A DNA stretch of 64,000 bases, taken from Candidatus Desulfarcum epimagneticum (GTDB taxonomy: Bacteria > Desulfobacterota > Desulfobacteria > Desulfobacterales > CR-1). The stretch lies in contig CAACVI010000001.1 in assembly GCA_900659855.1 (NCBI GenBank), positions 441,963 through 505,962 on the forward strand, written 5' to 3'. Within the stretch, counting starts at the first letter, position 1. The number at the start of each line of letters is the position of its first letter. Made by a program: the position numbers and the translations under genes. Below, piece by piece: positions 16,920 to 26,471 of this stretch. A model generated the notes under the pieces. That model saw only the letters and a program-made list of their open reading frames with translations. It ran no database searches and was not told where the DNA came from.

Positions 16920-17372
16920 ATGGAAAAAAAATCTTTACTGCTGATAATGATGATCGCGGGCATGGCCACCCTGTTCGCGGCGGCCGGAATCATGGCCGGG
17001 ACCACGGCTCCGGACGTGATAGAGCTGAACAGCCCGGAGTACGCCAAGCATAAGAAAGGCATCGTCAAGCTCACTCACAAAAAACACGTCGAGGAATACA
17101 AGGCCGGATGCGGCGAGTGCCACCACGACGACAAGGGCAAACCCCTGGCTTTAAAGGCGGGCGACGATGTTCAGCGTTGCATTGAGTGCCACAAAATACC
17201 CAGCGAAAGACCCAAGGGGAAAGGCGCGCCCAAGCTGTCCAAAAAGCAGAGGCTGGAATACCACGCCGAGGCGTTGCATTACAACTGCAAGGGCTGCCAT
17301 AAGAATTTTAACAGGAGAACCAAAACCAAGGCCGCGCCCACGACCTGCGCCAAATGCCATCCCAAGAAATAA
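16920..17372 (+). CDS. Class III cytochrome c (tetraheme cytochrome c3)
   Basis: A 150-residue periplasmic protein with a signal peptide (about 1-26). Four CxxCH heme sites are visible: CGECH, CIECH, CKGCH and CAKCH, with extra histidines (LTHKKHVEEY, ALHYN) that can serve as second ligands. Type I cytochrome c3 shuttles electrons from periplasmic hydrogenases and formate dehydrogenases to membrane complexes in sulfate reducers. The ATG at 16920 is used because AAGGAGGGA precedes it; an in-frame ATG at 16893 would add nine charged residues before the signal peptide. Single gene with its own promoter region. Confidence 0.93.
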   Translation: MEKKSLLLIMMIAGMATLFAAAGIMAGTTAPDVIELNSPEYAKHKKGIVKLTHKKHVEEYKAGCGECHHDDKGKPLALKAGDDVQRCIECHKIPSERPKGKGAPKLSKKQRLEYHAEALHYNCKGCHKNFNRRTKTKAAPTTCAKCHPKK

Positions 17373-17382
17373 CAATAATTTC

Positions 17383-17411
17383 TTGACAAACCGGCGAAAC
17401 GGTAATAAAGT
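17383..17411 (+). promoter_or_regulatory. Promoter of the porin gene
   Basis: TTGACA (17383-17388), a 17-base spacer and TAAAGT (17406-17411), beginning eleven bases after the cytochrome stop codon. This leaves a leader of about 90 bases ending in TTAGGAGGAAAACAG. Confidence 0.65.
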
Positions 17412-17506
17412 CGTCGTTGCGTTTGGTTTATTGAAGAATAATGGACGAAACGAAAAAGGGAAATGGACGGAAAAAAACAGATAAACAAACTTTAGGAGGA
17501 AAACAG

Positions 17507-18739
17507 ATGAAAAAATTTTTAGTTTCACTTGTGGCTGTTTGCTTCGCTCTTCTGCTTGCCGCGCCTTCAATGGCGGTGGATTTAAGCGGACACATGAGAG
17601 CGCGCGGGTTTTCAATGGCCAATCCGGGCCTGAACGCCGATGACCAGGATTCAAACGCTTACTATGACACCCGGGTGCGTATGCAGGCTGTTGTCAAACC
17701 CACGGACAAGATTTCTCTGACCTTCCAGGCGGATATCTTTGATGGGTATAAGCTGGGAACAGTCGGTCCGTATGCCGCCGCCACCGACTCCATTGACATG
17801 GACCGGGCGTATATCACCATTCTCTCCGATTACGGAAAATTTGACATCGGCCGCATGAAGGGCGGGGCCTGGGGAACTGCCTTCGGCGATTACGAGGGAG
17901 ATTTTGATCGAATTAAATACACCCTTCCCTACAGCGACAAACTGACCCTCGTGGGCATCGCTCAGAAATCGACTGAAGGCGACGCCAACACGGTCAAAGG
18001 CTCCGATCAGGATGATGATATCATTTATCTTGCTGGTATTTACAAGCTTGAAAATGGCGTTGCCGGTTTGCTGGGCGCTTATGCCAACTACAGATCCACC
18101 GGAACGACAGATATCAATAAAAGAGTGCTTGTCCCCTATTACAAGGGAAAATTCGGTGATCTTGGGATCCAGGCCGAGTTGATTTATGAGTTTGGCGATA
18201 TTGACAGACCGGAGGGAACCAAGGATGGCGACATAAGCGGTTTGTCATACAACATTGAGGCCACCTATGACATTCCCGGGCCCTTCAGCTTTGAGGCCGG
18301 TTATGCCTTTGCCAGCGGTGACGACACAACCGACGCTAACTCAGAGGCGGGGAACACCTTCTACGGCGGAATCGGGGCGGACTGGGACAAATTTGTGATA
18401 TTCTCCGACGCCGACTGCCTGTTGAATAGCACTGGAACAACCCCTGTGACCCAGTATGGCGTGAAACTGTGGTACCTGGGCGCCAAATACGCGCTGACCG
18501 AAGACATCAGCCTGTGGGGGAATATCGGCGGGGCCACCGCTGATCAGGCCGGGGATGCTGAAAGCGACGACTACGGAATTGAGTTTGACGTCAACATGTC
18601 CTGGAATCTTATGGACAACCTGACCTACACCATGCGTCTGGGCTTCCTGAATGCAGGAGATCTCTGGAAGAAAATCAACACGGTCAACGAAGTGGACGAC
18701 ACCTTCACCATCTATCACAAACTGCAGGTGGATTTCTAA
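17507..18739 (+). CDS. Outer-membrane beta-barrel porin
   Basis: A 410-residue exported protein: signal peptide about 1-23 (LVAVCFALLLAAPSMA), then strand-rich sequence with many aromatic girdle residues and Asp/Gly-rich loops, ending LQVDF with the terminal phenylalanine typical of barrels inserted by BamA. It resembles deltaproteobacterial porins of unknown specificity. The strong AGGAGG site and its own promoter and terminator suggest an abundant single-gene transcript. Codon use is a little less GC-biased than in neighbouring genes. Confidence 0.83.
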   Translation: MKKFLVSLVAVCFALLLAAPSMAVDLSGHMRARGFSMANPGLNADDQDSNAYYDTRVRMQAVVKPTDKISLTFQADIFDGYKLGTVGPYAAATDSIDMDRAYITILSDYGKFDIGRMKGGAWGTAFGDYEGDFDRIKYTLPYSDKLTLVGIAQKSTEGDANTVKGSDQDDDIIYLAGIYKLENGVAGLLGAYANYRSTGTTDINKRVLVPYYKGKFGDLGIQAELIYEFGDIDRPEGTKDGDISGLSYNIEATYDIPGPFSFEAGYAFASGDDTTDANSEAGNTFYGGIGADWDKFVIFSDADCLLNSTGTTPVTQYGVKLWYLGAKYALTEDISLWGNIGGATADQAGDAESDDYGIEFDVNMSWNLMDNLTYTMRLGFLNAGDLWKKINTVNEVDDTFTIYHKLQVDF

Positions 18740-18772
18740 TCTCGATTTGAAATCAGTCCATATTGGATAATC

Positions 18773-18812
18773 AAAACCCGGCGGGGCGTTCAAAGCCCGT
18801 CGGGTTTTTTTA
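18773..18812 (+). terminator. Intrinsic terminator of the porin gene
   Basis: AAAACCCGGCGGGGC pairs with GCCCGTCGGGTTTTT across a seven-base loop and is followed by T. It may also serve the converging ABC-F gene. Confidence 0.88.
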
Positions 18813-18846
18813 TGGCCGTTTTTTAAAACGCGACGGATTGGATATT

Positions 18847-20724
18847 TTACGACGCGGTCAGGGATTCGAGTCGCCCGTCAAAACGCCTCTCCTCTTCTTC
18901 AAACTCATCGGCGGCCTTCTCCAGGCGGTCATACAGCCCGTCGATGGATGCCCGGCATTCGTGGGCCTTTTTGGAAAGGGCGGCGATTTTCTCCCCCCGA
19001 TTTTCGGAGCAGGACGCCGCCAGGTCGAGGTTGATCTGTTCCAGGTTTTCTTCCTTTTTTTCGATCTCGGTCTCAAGGGCGTCCATTCGTTTCCGGATGG
19101 GCGCCAGGACGCCGGCTTTTTCCGCGATGAGGCCGGAGCGCAGGCGTCTCATCTCTTTTTTTCCCATGGTTTTTCCAGCGTTGTCTTTTTCTTTCGGGGC
19201 CGCCGGGCCCGGGGCGCCGGGCATGGCCTTTGGGTCCTTTTCTTCTCCCCACCCCTTTTTTTCCAGAAATTCCGGGTAGCCACCCTCGAAGAATTCCACC
19301 CGGCCATCCTGAAAGACGATGAGGCGGCGGGCGAGGGCGTTTAAAAACATTTCATTGTGGGTGACCATGACCACGGCCCCATTGAAGCGGTCAAGGGCGG
19401 CCAGAAGCGCGTCGCAGGACTCCATGTCCAGGTGGTGGGTGGGCTCGTCCAGGACCAGGAGATTCGCGGGCGAGGCCAGGATTTTTCCCAGCATCACCCG
19501 GCTTTTTTCCCCGCCGGACAGGATTTCTATTTTTTTCAGCGCGTCGTCTCCGGAAAACATCATGGCGCCGCAGATGTCCCGGGCCAGACGGCGGTCTCCC
19601 CCGGCCTGGGCGGACAGAATCTCATCCTCCACCGTCCGTGAAGGCGCCAGGCTCTCCACATGGGTCTGCTCAAAAACCCCGGCCTTTGCGGCGGCGTGGA
19701 AGGAGACCTTTCCCCGGGTGGGGGCGAGGGTTCCGCCCAGAATTTTGACCAGGGTGGTTTTGCCCTTGCCGTTTTTCCCGATCACGCATATCCGGTCCCG
19801 GGCGCCGATGGCAAAGCCCAAATCGGAGAAAAGCGGCGGCTGGGAGCTGTATGAAAAGGCCAGGTCCTCGACGGTCCCCATGCGTTTGGCGAAAAAAGGT
19901 GTTTCGGTGAATCGAAACTCCAGGCTTTGGATTTTTTCCAGCTGGTTTTTTTTCTCCATTTTGTCAAGGGTTTTCACCCGGGACTGAACCATGCCGGCCA
20001 GCCGGGCCTTGGCCCGGAAACGGGTGATGAAGCGCTCCATTTCTTTTCGCTTGTTTTCGTCATTGATCCGGGTTTTTTCGTAAATTTCTTCGTCCGACGC
20101 CAGGCGTTCATAGTATTTCCGGGTGTCGCCTTTGATTTTTCGGGCCTTTCCCCGGTGAATGCCCACGATATGGGTGGCCACCTGATCCATAAATCCCCTG
20201 TCGTGGGTGATGAGCATCAGCTCCCGGGGCCAGTCCTGAAGGAAACGGATGATCCAGCGAATGGAGGCGATGTCCAGGTAATTGGTGGGCTCGTCTAAAA
20301 GAAGCATGTCCGGCTCTGAGACCATGGCTTTTGCCAGGTTCAGCCGCGCCTGGAATCCTCCGGAAAATTCATCGGGCCGCCGCTCCATGTCGGCTTCGGA
20401 AAAGCCCAGTCCGGACAGAATCCGGGCCGCCTTCCAGGAATGATCCGAGTCGCTTTCGGGAAGACCCCGCATGCACTCGTCTAGGATGGTGGGTCCCGCG
20501 AACTCAATGCGCTGGCGCGCGTGTCCGATCCGGTAGTTCCCGGGCGCCGTCACGCATCCCCGGTCGGGCTCTTCGTCGCCGACGATGATTTTAAAAAGGG
20601 TGGTCTTGCCGTGGCCGTTTCGCCCCACGACCCCCACGCGCTCTCCCTTGTTGACCCGGAAGCGGACCCCGTCAAACAGGGTCCGGCCCCCGAAGGCTTT
20701 TTCCAGATTCTCAACGCTTAACAT
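18847..20724 (-). CDS. ABC-F family ATPase
   Basis: A soluble 625-residue protein with two ABC domains and no membrane segment. First domain: Walker A GRNGHGKTT, signature FSGGFQARL, Walker B LLLDEPTNYLD. Second: GKNGKGKTT, LSGGEKSRV, LVLDEPTHHLD. A charged linker with KRKEMERFITRFRAKARLAG sits between them and a coiled coil of about 80 residues ends the protein, as in Uup/YheS-like members. ABC-F proteins act on ribosomes, for example in rescue or antibiotic protection. The exact subfamily is not decided. Its TAA stop lies in a TCGTAAAATA sequence similar to the ends of repeat family A. Confidence 0.92.
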   Translation of the reverse strand: MLSVENLEKAFGGRTLFDGVRFRVNKGERVGVVGRNGHGKTTLFKIIVGDEEPDRGCVTAPGNYRIGHARQRIEFAGPTILDECMRGLPESDSDHSWKAARILSGLGFSEADMERRPDEFSGGFQARLNLAKAMVSEPDMLLLDEPTNYLDIASIRWIIRFLQDWPRELMLITHDRGFMDQVATHIVGIHRGKARKIKGDTRKYYERLASDEEIYEKTRINDENKRKEMERFITRFRAKARLAGMVQSRVKTLDKMEKKNQLEKIQSLEFRFTETPFFAKRMGTVEDLAFSYSSQPPLFSDLGFAIGARDRICVIGKNGKGKTTLVKILGGTLAPTRGKVSFHAAAKAGVFEQTHVESLAPSRTVEDEILSAQAGGDRRLARDICGAMMFSGDDALKKIEILSGGEKSRVMLGKILASPANLLVLDEPTHHLDMESCDALLAALDRFNGAVVMVTHNEMFLNALARRLIVFQDGRVEFFEGGYPEFLEKKGWGEEKDPKAMPGAPGPAAPKEKDNAGKTMGKKEMRRLRSGLIAEKAGVLAPIRKRMDALETEIEKKEENLEQINLDLAASCSENRGEKIAALSKKAHECRASIDGLYDRLEKAADEFEEEERRFDGRLESLTAS

Positions 20725-20835
20725 GGGAAATGCCAGAAAAGCGCGGTTTCGGGTTTCAAAATTTTGTTTTTTTTGCGTTGCATTTTTTTGTTTGTCCTGA
20801 TTTATATATAGGGTTAAGGCTCATTTTTACAAGTA

Positions 20836-20936
20836 TGATAACCTCGCAAAAAAATCACGGAACAGCGTCGTAAAAAATTCCATATTATAAAATTTAAGCT
20901 ACAACACAGTAGATCGGATTTTTTACGATGCTGTCA
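20836..20936. repeat. Repeat family A copy upstream of hrpA
   Basis: GATAACCTCGCAAAAAAATC then ACGGAACAGCGTCGTAAAAA at the left, and AGATCGGATTTTTTACGATG with CTGTC at the right. The right arm pairs with the left GACAGCGTCGTAAAAAATTC. It lies in the leader of hrpA. Confidence 0.85.
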
Positions 20937-20951
20937 AATATAGAGCTTGGA

Positions 20952-23900
20952 ATGACTCAAAGCAACCCCAAAAAATCAAATAAAAAAAACACGGGCCGCC
21001 CGGACGCCCCCCGGCTCCCCATTCTTGACAAAAAAAAGGAGATCATCGCCGCCATTCAAAACAGCCCGGCGACGATCATCTCCGGGGCCACCGGCTCGGG
21101 CAAGTCCACCCGGCTGCCCGGGCTGTGCCTGGAGGCCGGGCTGGGCGCGGAGAAAATGATCGGTTGCACACAGCCCCGGCGAATCGCGGCGGTGTCCATC
21201 GCGGCCCGGATCGCCTCGGAGATGGGTCAAAAACCCGGGGGCTTCGTGGGCCACAAGATCCGTTTTGAGAACAAAACCCGCAAAGAGACCCGGATTAAAA
21301 TTATGACCGACGGCGTCCTGCTGGCCGAAACCCAAAGCGACCCCCGTCTTTCCCGGTACGACGCCATCATCGTGGACGAGGCCCACGAGCGAAGCTTAAA
21401 CATTGATTTCATCCTGGGGTTTTTAAGGGGTCTTCTGGACCAAAGGCCCGATCTCAGGGTCGTCATCGCCTCGGCCACCATTGACGCTGAGAAATTTTCA
21501 AAGGCCTTTGACGACGCCCCGGTCATTGAGATCCCGGGCCGGATGTTTCCGGTGGAGACCCTTTACTTTCCCATTGAAAAAAAATCAGGGCCCAGTGAAA
21601 AAGACACGGGCGAGCTTCATTATGTGGAGGCCGCGGCGGACGCTGTGGAATGGCTCTATCGCAAAAACCCCCGGGGGGATATTCTGATTTTTATGCCCAC
21701 GGAGCGGGACATCCATGAAACCTTTGAAATCCTCAAAGGCCGGGACTGCCGAAACGCGGCCCTGTTTCCCCTGTACGCCCGTCTGCCCGGGGCGGCCCAG
21801 GCAAAGGTGTTCAAACCCCTTTCCCGAAATAAAATCGTCATCGCCACCAATGTGGCGGAGACCTCCCTGACCATACCCGGGATCAAATATGTCATCGACT
21901 CGGGCCTGGCCCGGATATCGCGCTACTCCCCGGCGCTTCGGGCCACCTCCCTTCCGGTGGATCCCATCTCCCAGAGCAGCGCGAACCAGCGCCTGGGCCG
22001 GTGCGGTCGCGTGGAAAAAGGGGTGTGCGTCCGGCTTTATTCGAAAGAGGACTTCGAAAAACGCCCGGTTTTCACGCCCCCGGAGATTCTTCGCGCCAAC
22101 CTCGCCGAGGTTATTTTACGAATGATCGCGCTTAAGCTGGGAAATGTGGCGGATTTTCCCTTCATTGACATTCCGGCCCCCAGGAGCGTCCGGGACGGGT
22201 TTAAGCTTCTTCTGGAGCTGGGGGCCATCGCCCGCAAATCCGGCTCTTTTGTCCTCACCGGAATGGGACGCCTCATGGCCCGGCTCCCGGCGGACCCGAG
22301 GCTGTCGCGGATTCTCATGGAGGCCAAAAAAGAGGGATGCGTGGAGGCGGCCCTTGTCATTGTCTCGGTTCTGAGCATCCGGGACCCCCGGCAGCGGCCC
22401 CCGGGGAAAAGCGAGGAGGCCGAAAACGCCCGATTGGTTTTTACCCATCCCCTGTCGGATTTCATGACGTGTCTCAACCTGTGGCGCGGGTATCGGGAAA
22501 TCGGGGAAAAGGGCCGGAAGGCCGGGGAGACCCAAAGCCGGATTCGGAAAAAAGAGGCGGCGTTTTGCCGGCGTTTTTTCCTGTCGCACGCCCGGATGCG
22601 GGAATGGCGCGACATTTTTTTCCAGCTTTCAAAGGCCCTGGGAGAGTCGGGGTTTTATAAGAAAAACCAGGGGAAGAAAAAACGCCCCGCAGACCCGGCC
22701 CCGGGTCCGAATTCAGAGGGAGGCCGGGGAATCGACGATCCCCTCTACGGCGCCGTCCATCGCTCCATTTTAAGCGGGTTTTTGTCCAACATCGCCGTTA
22801 AAAAAGACAAAAACCTGTATCTCGGGGCAAAGGGGAAGGAGCCCATGCTGTTTCCGGGATCGGTTTTGTTCAACCGGGAAAAACCCTGGATCGTGGCCTC
22901 TGAAATGGTCCGGACCTCCCGCCTGTTCGCCAGAACGGCGGGCGCCGTTGATCCCGCCTGGCTGGAGAAACTGGGGGGCGATCTGTGCCGTTATTCTTAT
23001 TCCAATCCCCGGTGGGAAAAAAATCGGGGCGAGGTGGTGGCGGACGAGCAGGCCGCCCTTTTCGGCCTGGTGATTCTTTCGGGCCGCAAGGCCCCCTACG
23101 GCCCCATTGATCCGGAGACCGCCCATGATATTTTTATCCAAAAGGCCCTGGTGGAGGGCGATATCCGGGGGAAGTTCGGATTTCTGGCGCGCAACCGAAA
23201 AATGGCCGAAGATGCCCTGGACGTGGAAAGCCGCCTGCGAAAAAGGGGGGTGGCGGCCCCGGATGAGGCCATCGCGGATTTTTACAAAGCGCGTCTGCCG
23301 GGCGTGGTCGACGCCCGGGGCCTTGCCCGGATTATCCGTAGAAAAAAGGGCGACGGCTTTTTGCGCATGAGCCCGGACCACTTTTTCTTAAGCGAGCCCG
23401 ATGAAAAGGAGCTGTCCCAGTACCCGGACGCCCTTTGCATCGGCCGGGACTCATACCCGTGCGCCTATGACTTCAAACCCGGGAAGGAAAAGGACGGCCT
23501 CACCGTGACGACCCCGGCGGCAAAGGCATCCCCGGCCATGGCCGAGCCCCTGGCCTGGCTGGTCCCCGGGTTGCTGAAGGAAAAAATCGCGCTGATGATC
23601 AAAAACCTTCCCAAAGCCGGCCGAAAGGCCCTGGCGCCGGCGGCCCAAACGGCGGAGATCATCGCCCGCGAGATGCCCCGGGAGGAAAAATCCCTTAAAA
23701 CCGCTCTCTCGGCCTTTGCGCTCAAGCGGTTCAATATCTCCATTCCCGCCTCCCAGTGGTCGGAAGAGGGCCTGCCCGACCACCTCAGGGCCCGGGTGTC
23801 CATCACAGGGCCGGGAGGAGGGGAAATCGCGGCGGGCCGGGATCTTTCCCTCCTGGGCCGCGTGGGCGCCCGGGAGGCCGGGGACCCCGATTCATGGCCG

Positions 23901-24806
23901 GAAATCCGGGCGGAAAAAGCCAAATGGGAACGGACCGGGATTGTGAAATGGGACTTTCCGGACCTGCCCCCGTTTATCGAGGTTCGTTTGAAAAACGGGT
24001 CCGACTGGCGTCTTTTCCCGGGCCTTGAAAGCCGGGAGGGGCGGGTCCGCCTGCGGCTTTTTTCAAACTCAGGAAAGGCGCTGGCCTCCCACAGGGAGGG
24101 GGCGCTTTCCCTGTGCGCCGCTGTTTTCTCAAAAGACTTGAAATTTTTAAAAAAGTCCCTTTCCCTGCCCCCGAAAGCCCGGAAATGGGCCGCGTGCTTC
24201 GGGGGGGTGGCAAAGGTGGAAAAACGCCTGTTTGACCAGGCGCTTCGATGGGCCTTTTTCAAAGACATCCGAACCCGGCGGGTCTTCGAGGATTTAAGGG
24301 GCTCGGTTTTTCCGGCCATTCCAGACCAGTCCCGAAAAATCCAGGACGGGGCGCTGGCGGTCATGGAGGCCCATTACAACGCCCTTGGGGCGATCCTTTC
24401 CCTTGAGACGACAAAGGGGGCGGCCCCGGATTTTTTTCAAATGATGAAAAAAGAGCTGGAATGTCTGGCGCCGGTCCATTTTATGGAGATCTATGACACC
24501 GGCCGGCTCAGGGACATCGCCCGCTACATCAGCGCGCTGGCCGTCCGGACCCGGCGGGGCCCGGAAAATCCCGAAAAGGACCGGGCCAGGCAGGAAAAGA
24601 TCAACATTCATTCCGACCGGCTGAGCGGCTATCTCAAAAGCCTGGCGTCCGGCGCCGGCAGGGAGCGGAAAACGGCTGTGGAGTCGTTTTACTGGCTTTT
24701 GGAGGAATACAAGGTGTCGCTTTTTGCCCAGGAGCTGAAAACCGCCGTCCCGGTTTCGGAAAAGCGGCTGAAGAAAAAAGCCGACGAGATCGACCGGATG
24801 GCATAA
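20952..24806 (+). CDS. hrpA: ATP-dependent RNA helicase HrpA (DEAH box)
   Basis: HrpA is a large DEAH-box helicase that rescues stalled or collided ribosomes in E. coli. The 1284-residue product has Walker A GATGSGKSTRLPG, the DEAH box VDEAHERSLN, motif III SAT, motif V IATNVAETSLTIPGI and motif VI QRLGRCGRV, followed by the long C-terminal extension of bacterial HrpA. The ATG at 20952 is chosen over an in-frame ATG at 20928 because the latter lies inside repeat family A; the ribosome site is weak in both cases. lnt follows after 15 bases. Confidence 0.94.
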   Translation: MTQSNPKKSNKKNTGRPDAPRLPILDKKKEIIAAIQNSPATIISGATGSGKSTRLPGLCLEAGLGAEKMIGCTQPRRIAAVSIAARIASEMGQKPGGFVGHKIRFENKTRKETRIKIMTDGVLLAETQSDPRLSRYDAIIVDEAHERSLNIDFILGFLRGLLDQRPDLRVVIASATIDAEKFSKAFDDAPVIEIPGRMFPVETLYFPIEKKSGPSEKDTGELHYVEAAADAVEWLYRKNPRGDILIFMPTERDIHETFEILKGRDCRNAALFPLYARLPGAAQAKVFKPLSRNKIVIATNVAETSLTIPGIKYVIDSGLARISRYSPALRATSLPVDPISQSSANQRLGRCGRVEKGVCVRLYSKEDFEKRPVFTPPEILRANLAEVILRMIALKLGNVADFPFIDIPAPRSVRDGFKLLLELGAIARKSGSFVLTGMGRLMARLPADPRLSRILMEAKKEGCVEAALVIVSVLSIRDPRQRPPGKSEEAENARLVFTHPLSDFMTCLNLWRGYREIGEKGRKAGETQSRIRKKEAAFCRRFFLSHARMREWRDIFFQLSKALGESGFYKKNQGKKKRPADPAPGPNSEGGRGIDDPLYGAVHRSILSGFLSNIAVKKDKNLYLGAKGKEPMLFPGSVLFNREKPWIVASEMVRTSRLFARTAGAVDPAWLEKLGGDLCRYSYSNPRWEKNRGEVVADEQAALFGLVILSGRKAPYGPIDPETAHDIFIQKALVEGDIRGKFGFLARNRKMAEDALDVESRLRKRGVAAPDEAIADFYKARLPGVVDARGLARIIRRKKGDGFLRMSPDHFFLSEPDEKELSQYPDALCIGRDSYPCAYDFKPGKEKDGLTVTTPAAKASPAMAEPLAWLVPGLLKEKIALMIKNLPKAGRKALAPAAQTAEIIAREMPREEKSLKTALSAFALKRFNISIPASQWSEEGLPDHLRARVSITGPGGGEIAAGRDLSLLGRVGAREAGDPDSWPEIRAEKAKWERTGIVKWDFPDLPPFIEVRLKNGSDWRLFPGLESREGRVRLRLFSNSGKALASHREGALSLCAAVFSKDLKFLKKSLSLPPKARKWAACFGGVAKVEKRLFDQALRWAFFKDIRTRRVFEDLRGSVFPAIPDQSRKIQDGALAVMEAHYNALGAILSLETTKGAAPDFFQMMKKELECLAPVHFMEIYDTGRLRDIARYISALAVRTRRGPENPEKDRARQEKINIHSDRLSGYLKSLASGAGRERKTAVESFYWLLEEYKVSLFAQELKTAVPVSEKRLKKKADEIDRMA

Positions 24807-24821
24807 GAAAAAAAACCCATT

Positions 24822-26471
24822 ATGAATATGACTTTGATTCAAAAATACGTTCGCGATGAAAAAATCGTTCCCGCCGCGCTGACGGGCCTCCTTCTCACCG
24901 CCTCGTTTCCCGAGGCCGGTTTTTCCGGTCTGGCCTGCGTGGCCCTGGTTCCTTTGCTGGCGGCGGTGGAAGGCGCCTCGCCGGGAAAGAGTTTTCGCGT
25001 GGGGTTTATGGCCGGTTTGATCCATTTCCTGTCCCTGCTTTACTGGGTGGTCCACTCCATGCAGGTGTACGGGAATCTTGGCCCGGCTGTGTCCGCGGCC
25101 ATTTTGTTTCTTCTGGCGGCGTACCTGGCCTGCTACCCCGGGCTTTTCGCCATGCTCGCCGCTTCTTTGCCGAAAAACCGCTTTTCAGGCCTTTTTTTGA
25201 TTCCGGCGTTCTGGGTGGCCTGCGAATACGCCCGTTTCCGGGTCATGGCCGGATTTCCCTGGGAATTTTTGGGCTGCTCGCAGTATCAGAATCTGGCTTT
25301 TATCCAGATCGCCGATCTTTTCGGGGTTTATGGCGTGTCGTTCTGGATCGTTTTTTCAAACGCCTGTGTCTGGATGATTTTTGGGTTTTTTTCCTTCAAA
25401 AACGCTCGCGCCAAAACCATTTCCCGGGCCCGGGCCGCGGGCGCGCTGGGGCTTCTTTTCGCCGCTTCCGCCGCTGTTTTTTCCTACGGAAAATGGCGCA
25501 TGATATCCGTGGACGCGCTCATGGCGTCGGCCCCCAAAAAAACCGTGGCCTTTGTCCAGGGAAACATCCCCCAGGAAAAAAAATGGGACCCGAATTTTTC
25601 GTCCCAAATCATTCAAAAATACCTGGATCTCTCCCTGTCCGTTCAAGACCGGGAGCCGGACCTGGTGGTGTGGCCGGAGACAGCCACGCCGTTTTATTTT
25701 CTCCAGGAAAGACGCCGGACCCCCAAACTCCTCGCGGGTCTGGCCGGGATGGACGCGGATTTTGTCATCGGCTCGCCCCAGGGACGGCGGACCGCGGCCG
25801 GGGTCGAGTATCTCAACAGCGCTTACCTTTTGAGCGGGAAAGGGAAAGTATTCGGCCGCTACGACAAGTCCCGCCTGGTGCCCTATGGCGAATACATTCC
25901 CCTTAAGCGCTTCATGCCCTTTTTGGGGAAAATTGTGGCCCAGGCCGGGGATTTTGTCCCGGGCCCTGTGGGCCGGACCCTTGAGTGGAAAGAAAGCCGG
26001 GTCGGGATTCAGATATGCTATGAGATCATATTTCCGGATATCTCCCGGCTCATGGCCCAAAACGGCGCCGGTCTTTTGATCAATATCACCAACGACGCCT
26101 GGTTCGGAAAAACATCCGCCGCGCGCCAGCATTTTTCAATGGCGGTCTTAAGGGCCGTTGAAAACCGGCGCGCCGTGGTCCGGGCCGCCAACACCGGGAT
26201 CAGCGCCTTTATCGACCCCGTCGGCAGGATCACAGGCGAGACCGGGCTTTTTAAGGAAGCGGCGATAGCTGCGGCCATGCCCGTTTACGAGGGAGAAACC
26301 TTTTACACCCGGCGCGGGGATCTCTTCGCCCTGGCGTGCGTTTTCGTCTCTTTGTTTTTTGTCTTGATGAAACGGCTTCGAAGGGCTATAAAAGGGGCGG
26401 AATCTGAAAACAAACGAAAAAAAGAATCACGGAGGCGACAAAATGTCCATGGAACTCAAACAGGCCCTTAA
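24822..26471 (+). CDS. lnt: Apolipoprotein N-acyltransferase
   Basis: Lnt adds the third acyl chain to the N-terminal cysteine of lipoproteins in the inner membrane. The 549-residue product has about seven hydrophobic segments in the first 220 residues, then a nitrilase-fold domain with the catalytic triad Glu286 (VVWPETATPF), Lys349 (YDKSRLVPYGEY) and Cys399 (GIQICYEIIFPD), followed by a last membrane helix. The end of the gene overlaps the start of prfB by 29 bases in another frame, so prfB translation may be coupled to it. Confidence 0.95.
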   Translation: MNMTLIQKYVRDEKIVPAALTGLLLTASFPEAGFSGLACVALVPLLAAVEGASPGKSFRVGFMAGLIHFLSLLYWVVHSMQVYGNLGPAVSAAILFLLAAYLACYPGLFAMLAASLPKNRFSGLFLIPAFWVACEYARFRVMAGFPWEFLGCSQYQNLAFIQIADLFGVYGVSFWIVFSNACVWMIFGFFSFKNARAKTISRARAAGALGLLFAASAAVFSYGKWRMISVDALMASAPKKTVAFVQGNIPQEKKWDPNFSSQIIQKYLDLSLSVQDREPDLVVWPETATPFYFLQERRRTPKLLAGLAGMDADFVIGSPQGRRTAAGVEYLNSAYLLSGKGKVFGRYDKSRLVPYGEYIPLKRFMPFLGKIVAQAGDFVPGPVGRTLEWKESRVGIQICYEIIFPDISRLMAQNGAGLLINITNDAWFGKTSAARQHFSMAVLRAVENRRAVVRAANTGISAFIDPVGRITGETGLFKEAAIAAAMPVYEGETFYTRRGDLFALACVFVSLFFVLMKRLRRAIKGAESENKRKKESRRRQNVHGTQTGP